Below the pieces are notes generated by a model, which had not been told where the DNA came from, did no database searches, and saw only the letters and a list, made by a program, of their open reading frames with translations. The position numbers were made by a program, and so were the translations under genes. Shown here piece by piece: positions 32,537 to 32,708 of a DNA stretch of 32,708 nt; the first letter of the stretch is position 1, and each line of letters begins with the position of its first letter. The stretch is taken from contig JAGRJD010000097.1 in assembly GCA_020442915.1 (NCBI GenBank), forward strand, positions 773 to 33,480. The letters are read 5' to 3'. This stretch comes from Thiothrix sp. (lineage in GTDB: Bacteria; Pseudomonadota; Gammaproteobacteria; Thiotrichales; Thiotrichaceae).

Positions 32537-32560
32537 ATGGACGAATACGAAAGCCTAAGT
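32537..32560 (+). pseudogene. tnpA: Truncated IS200 transposase tnpA (first 8 codons)
   Basis: ATG with the codons for MDEYESLS, the usual start of IS200-type TnpA (HUH transposase, about 150 residues). After codon 8 the sequence no longer matches; the expected HTKW continuation is replaced by the end of an IS481-type element. The reading frame stays open to the window edge, but the encoded residues are not TnpA. Confidence 0.75.
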
Positions 32561-32708
32561 GTCAAGACCCGAGTGATCATAGACCCGTCGATTAAACAAT
32601 TCCGGCTGTTTACGTTGCCAGTCTTTCAGCGCCTGTATGGGGGTCCGATGGCCGATATGGCGCTGCACCATGTGATGGTTGTAAAGCCTGAGGTATTGCT
32701 TCAATGCC
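32555..32708 (-). CDS. IS481-type transposase, C-terminal end (partial)
   Basis: Read from the right edge on the minus strand, the frame gives about 50 residues such as LKQYLRLYNHHMVQRHIGH, then TPIQALKDWQRKQPELFNRR and VYDHSGLDT, the typical C-terminus of IS481-family DDE transposases. The stop codon (32555-32557) lies in IS200 sequence, just outside the apparent element end at TGTCAAGACC (about 32560). The gene continues beyond the window. Confidence 0.8.
   Translation of the reverse strand, partial: ALKQYLRLYNHHMVQRHIGHRTPIQALKDWQRKQPELFNRRVYDHSGLDT
32560..32708 (-). mobile_element. IS481-type insertion sequence, end nested in the IS200-type element
   Basis: The element end begins TGTCAAGACCCGAG, with the TGT expected of IS481-family ends, immediately after the eighth codon of IS200 tnpA. 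The body continues out of the window. The precise boundary may be off by a few bases because T32560 could belong to either element. Confidence 0.7.

Larger units (their letters stand above)
32419..32560 (+). mobile_element. IS200-type element, left end with truncated tnpA
   Basis: The perfect subterminal hairpin TCCCCCGGC-TTT-GCCGGGGGA (32432-32452) is typical of the left end of IS200-group elements. It is followed by the known leader and the first eight codons of tnpA. The exact outer end is not certain; it may lie just after TTTAA (32414-32418), a pentanucleotide that would fit as the target. The element is cut at about 32560 by IS481-type DNA. Confidence 0.75.

Overview
The window is chromosomal DNA from a GC-rich (roughly 60% by eye) Gram-negative bacterium. 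I judge it a gammaproteobacterium, perhaps of the Oceanospirillales type. The support is lipoproteins with lipoboxes, an RND efflux pump, HrpB helicase, a DUF1127 protein, pirin, a TRAP transporter with its DUF1850 partner, and pqqABCDE. The genus cannot be fixed from the sequence. Genes are densely packed and no rRNA, tRNA or CRISPR array was found.

Left part (1-6.3 kb): the 3' end of a TRAP-transporter permease with a translationally coupled DUF1850 protein. It converges on a SASA-type esterase whose N-terminus is low-complexity and carries a Pro-Ala-Thr repeat linker. Next come an EEP-phosphodiesterase/endonuclease-I-like fusion nuclease and a phytanoyl-CoA dioxygenase-like enzyme, both on the minus strand, and then an MFS transporter.

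Middle-left (6.4-15.8 kb): a large gene fuses an aryl-CoA flavin hydroxylase to a benzoate-CoA-ligase-type enzyme and is followed by a MATE exporter. A non-pyrrolysine MttB-family methyltransferase stands divergent to a GlxA/AraC-type regulator. Two lipoproteins follow: one with an uncharacterised, possibly lysozyme-like domain, and one lipase-like alpha/beta hydrolase.

Middle (15.8-24.3 kb): a 370-bp gene-free island, then a MarR repressor divergent to a two-gene RND efflux operon. The adaptor of that pump has an extraordinarily long Gln-rich coiled coil. A LysR regulator is then divergent to a DUF1127 protein and pirin.

Right part (24.3-32.7 kb), all on the minus strand until the end: an Uma2-family nuclease, HrpB, and pqqABCDE. 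The 25-residue pqqA was read directly from the sequence, and a hairpin separates it from pqqB. An NDUFA9-like NAD-binding protein follows. The window ends in nested insertion sequences: the left end of an IS200-type element broken after codon 8 of tnpA by an IS481-type element.

The most unusual items are the ligase-hydroxylase fusion, the very long RND adaptor, the double-nuclease fusion, the esterase with a harpin-like N-terminus and a substituted catalytic Asp, and the nested IS junction.
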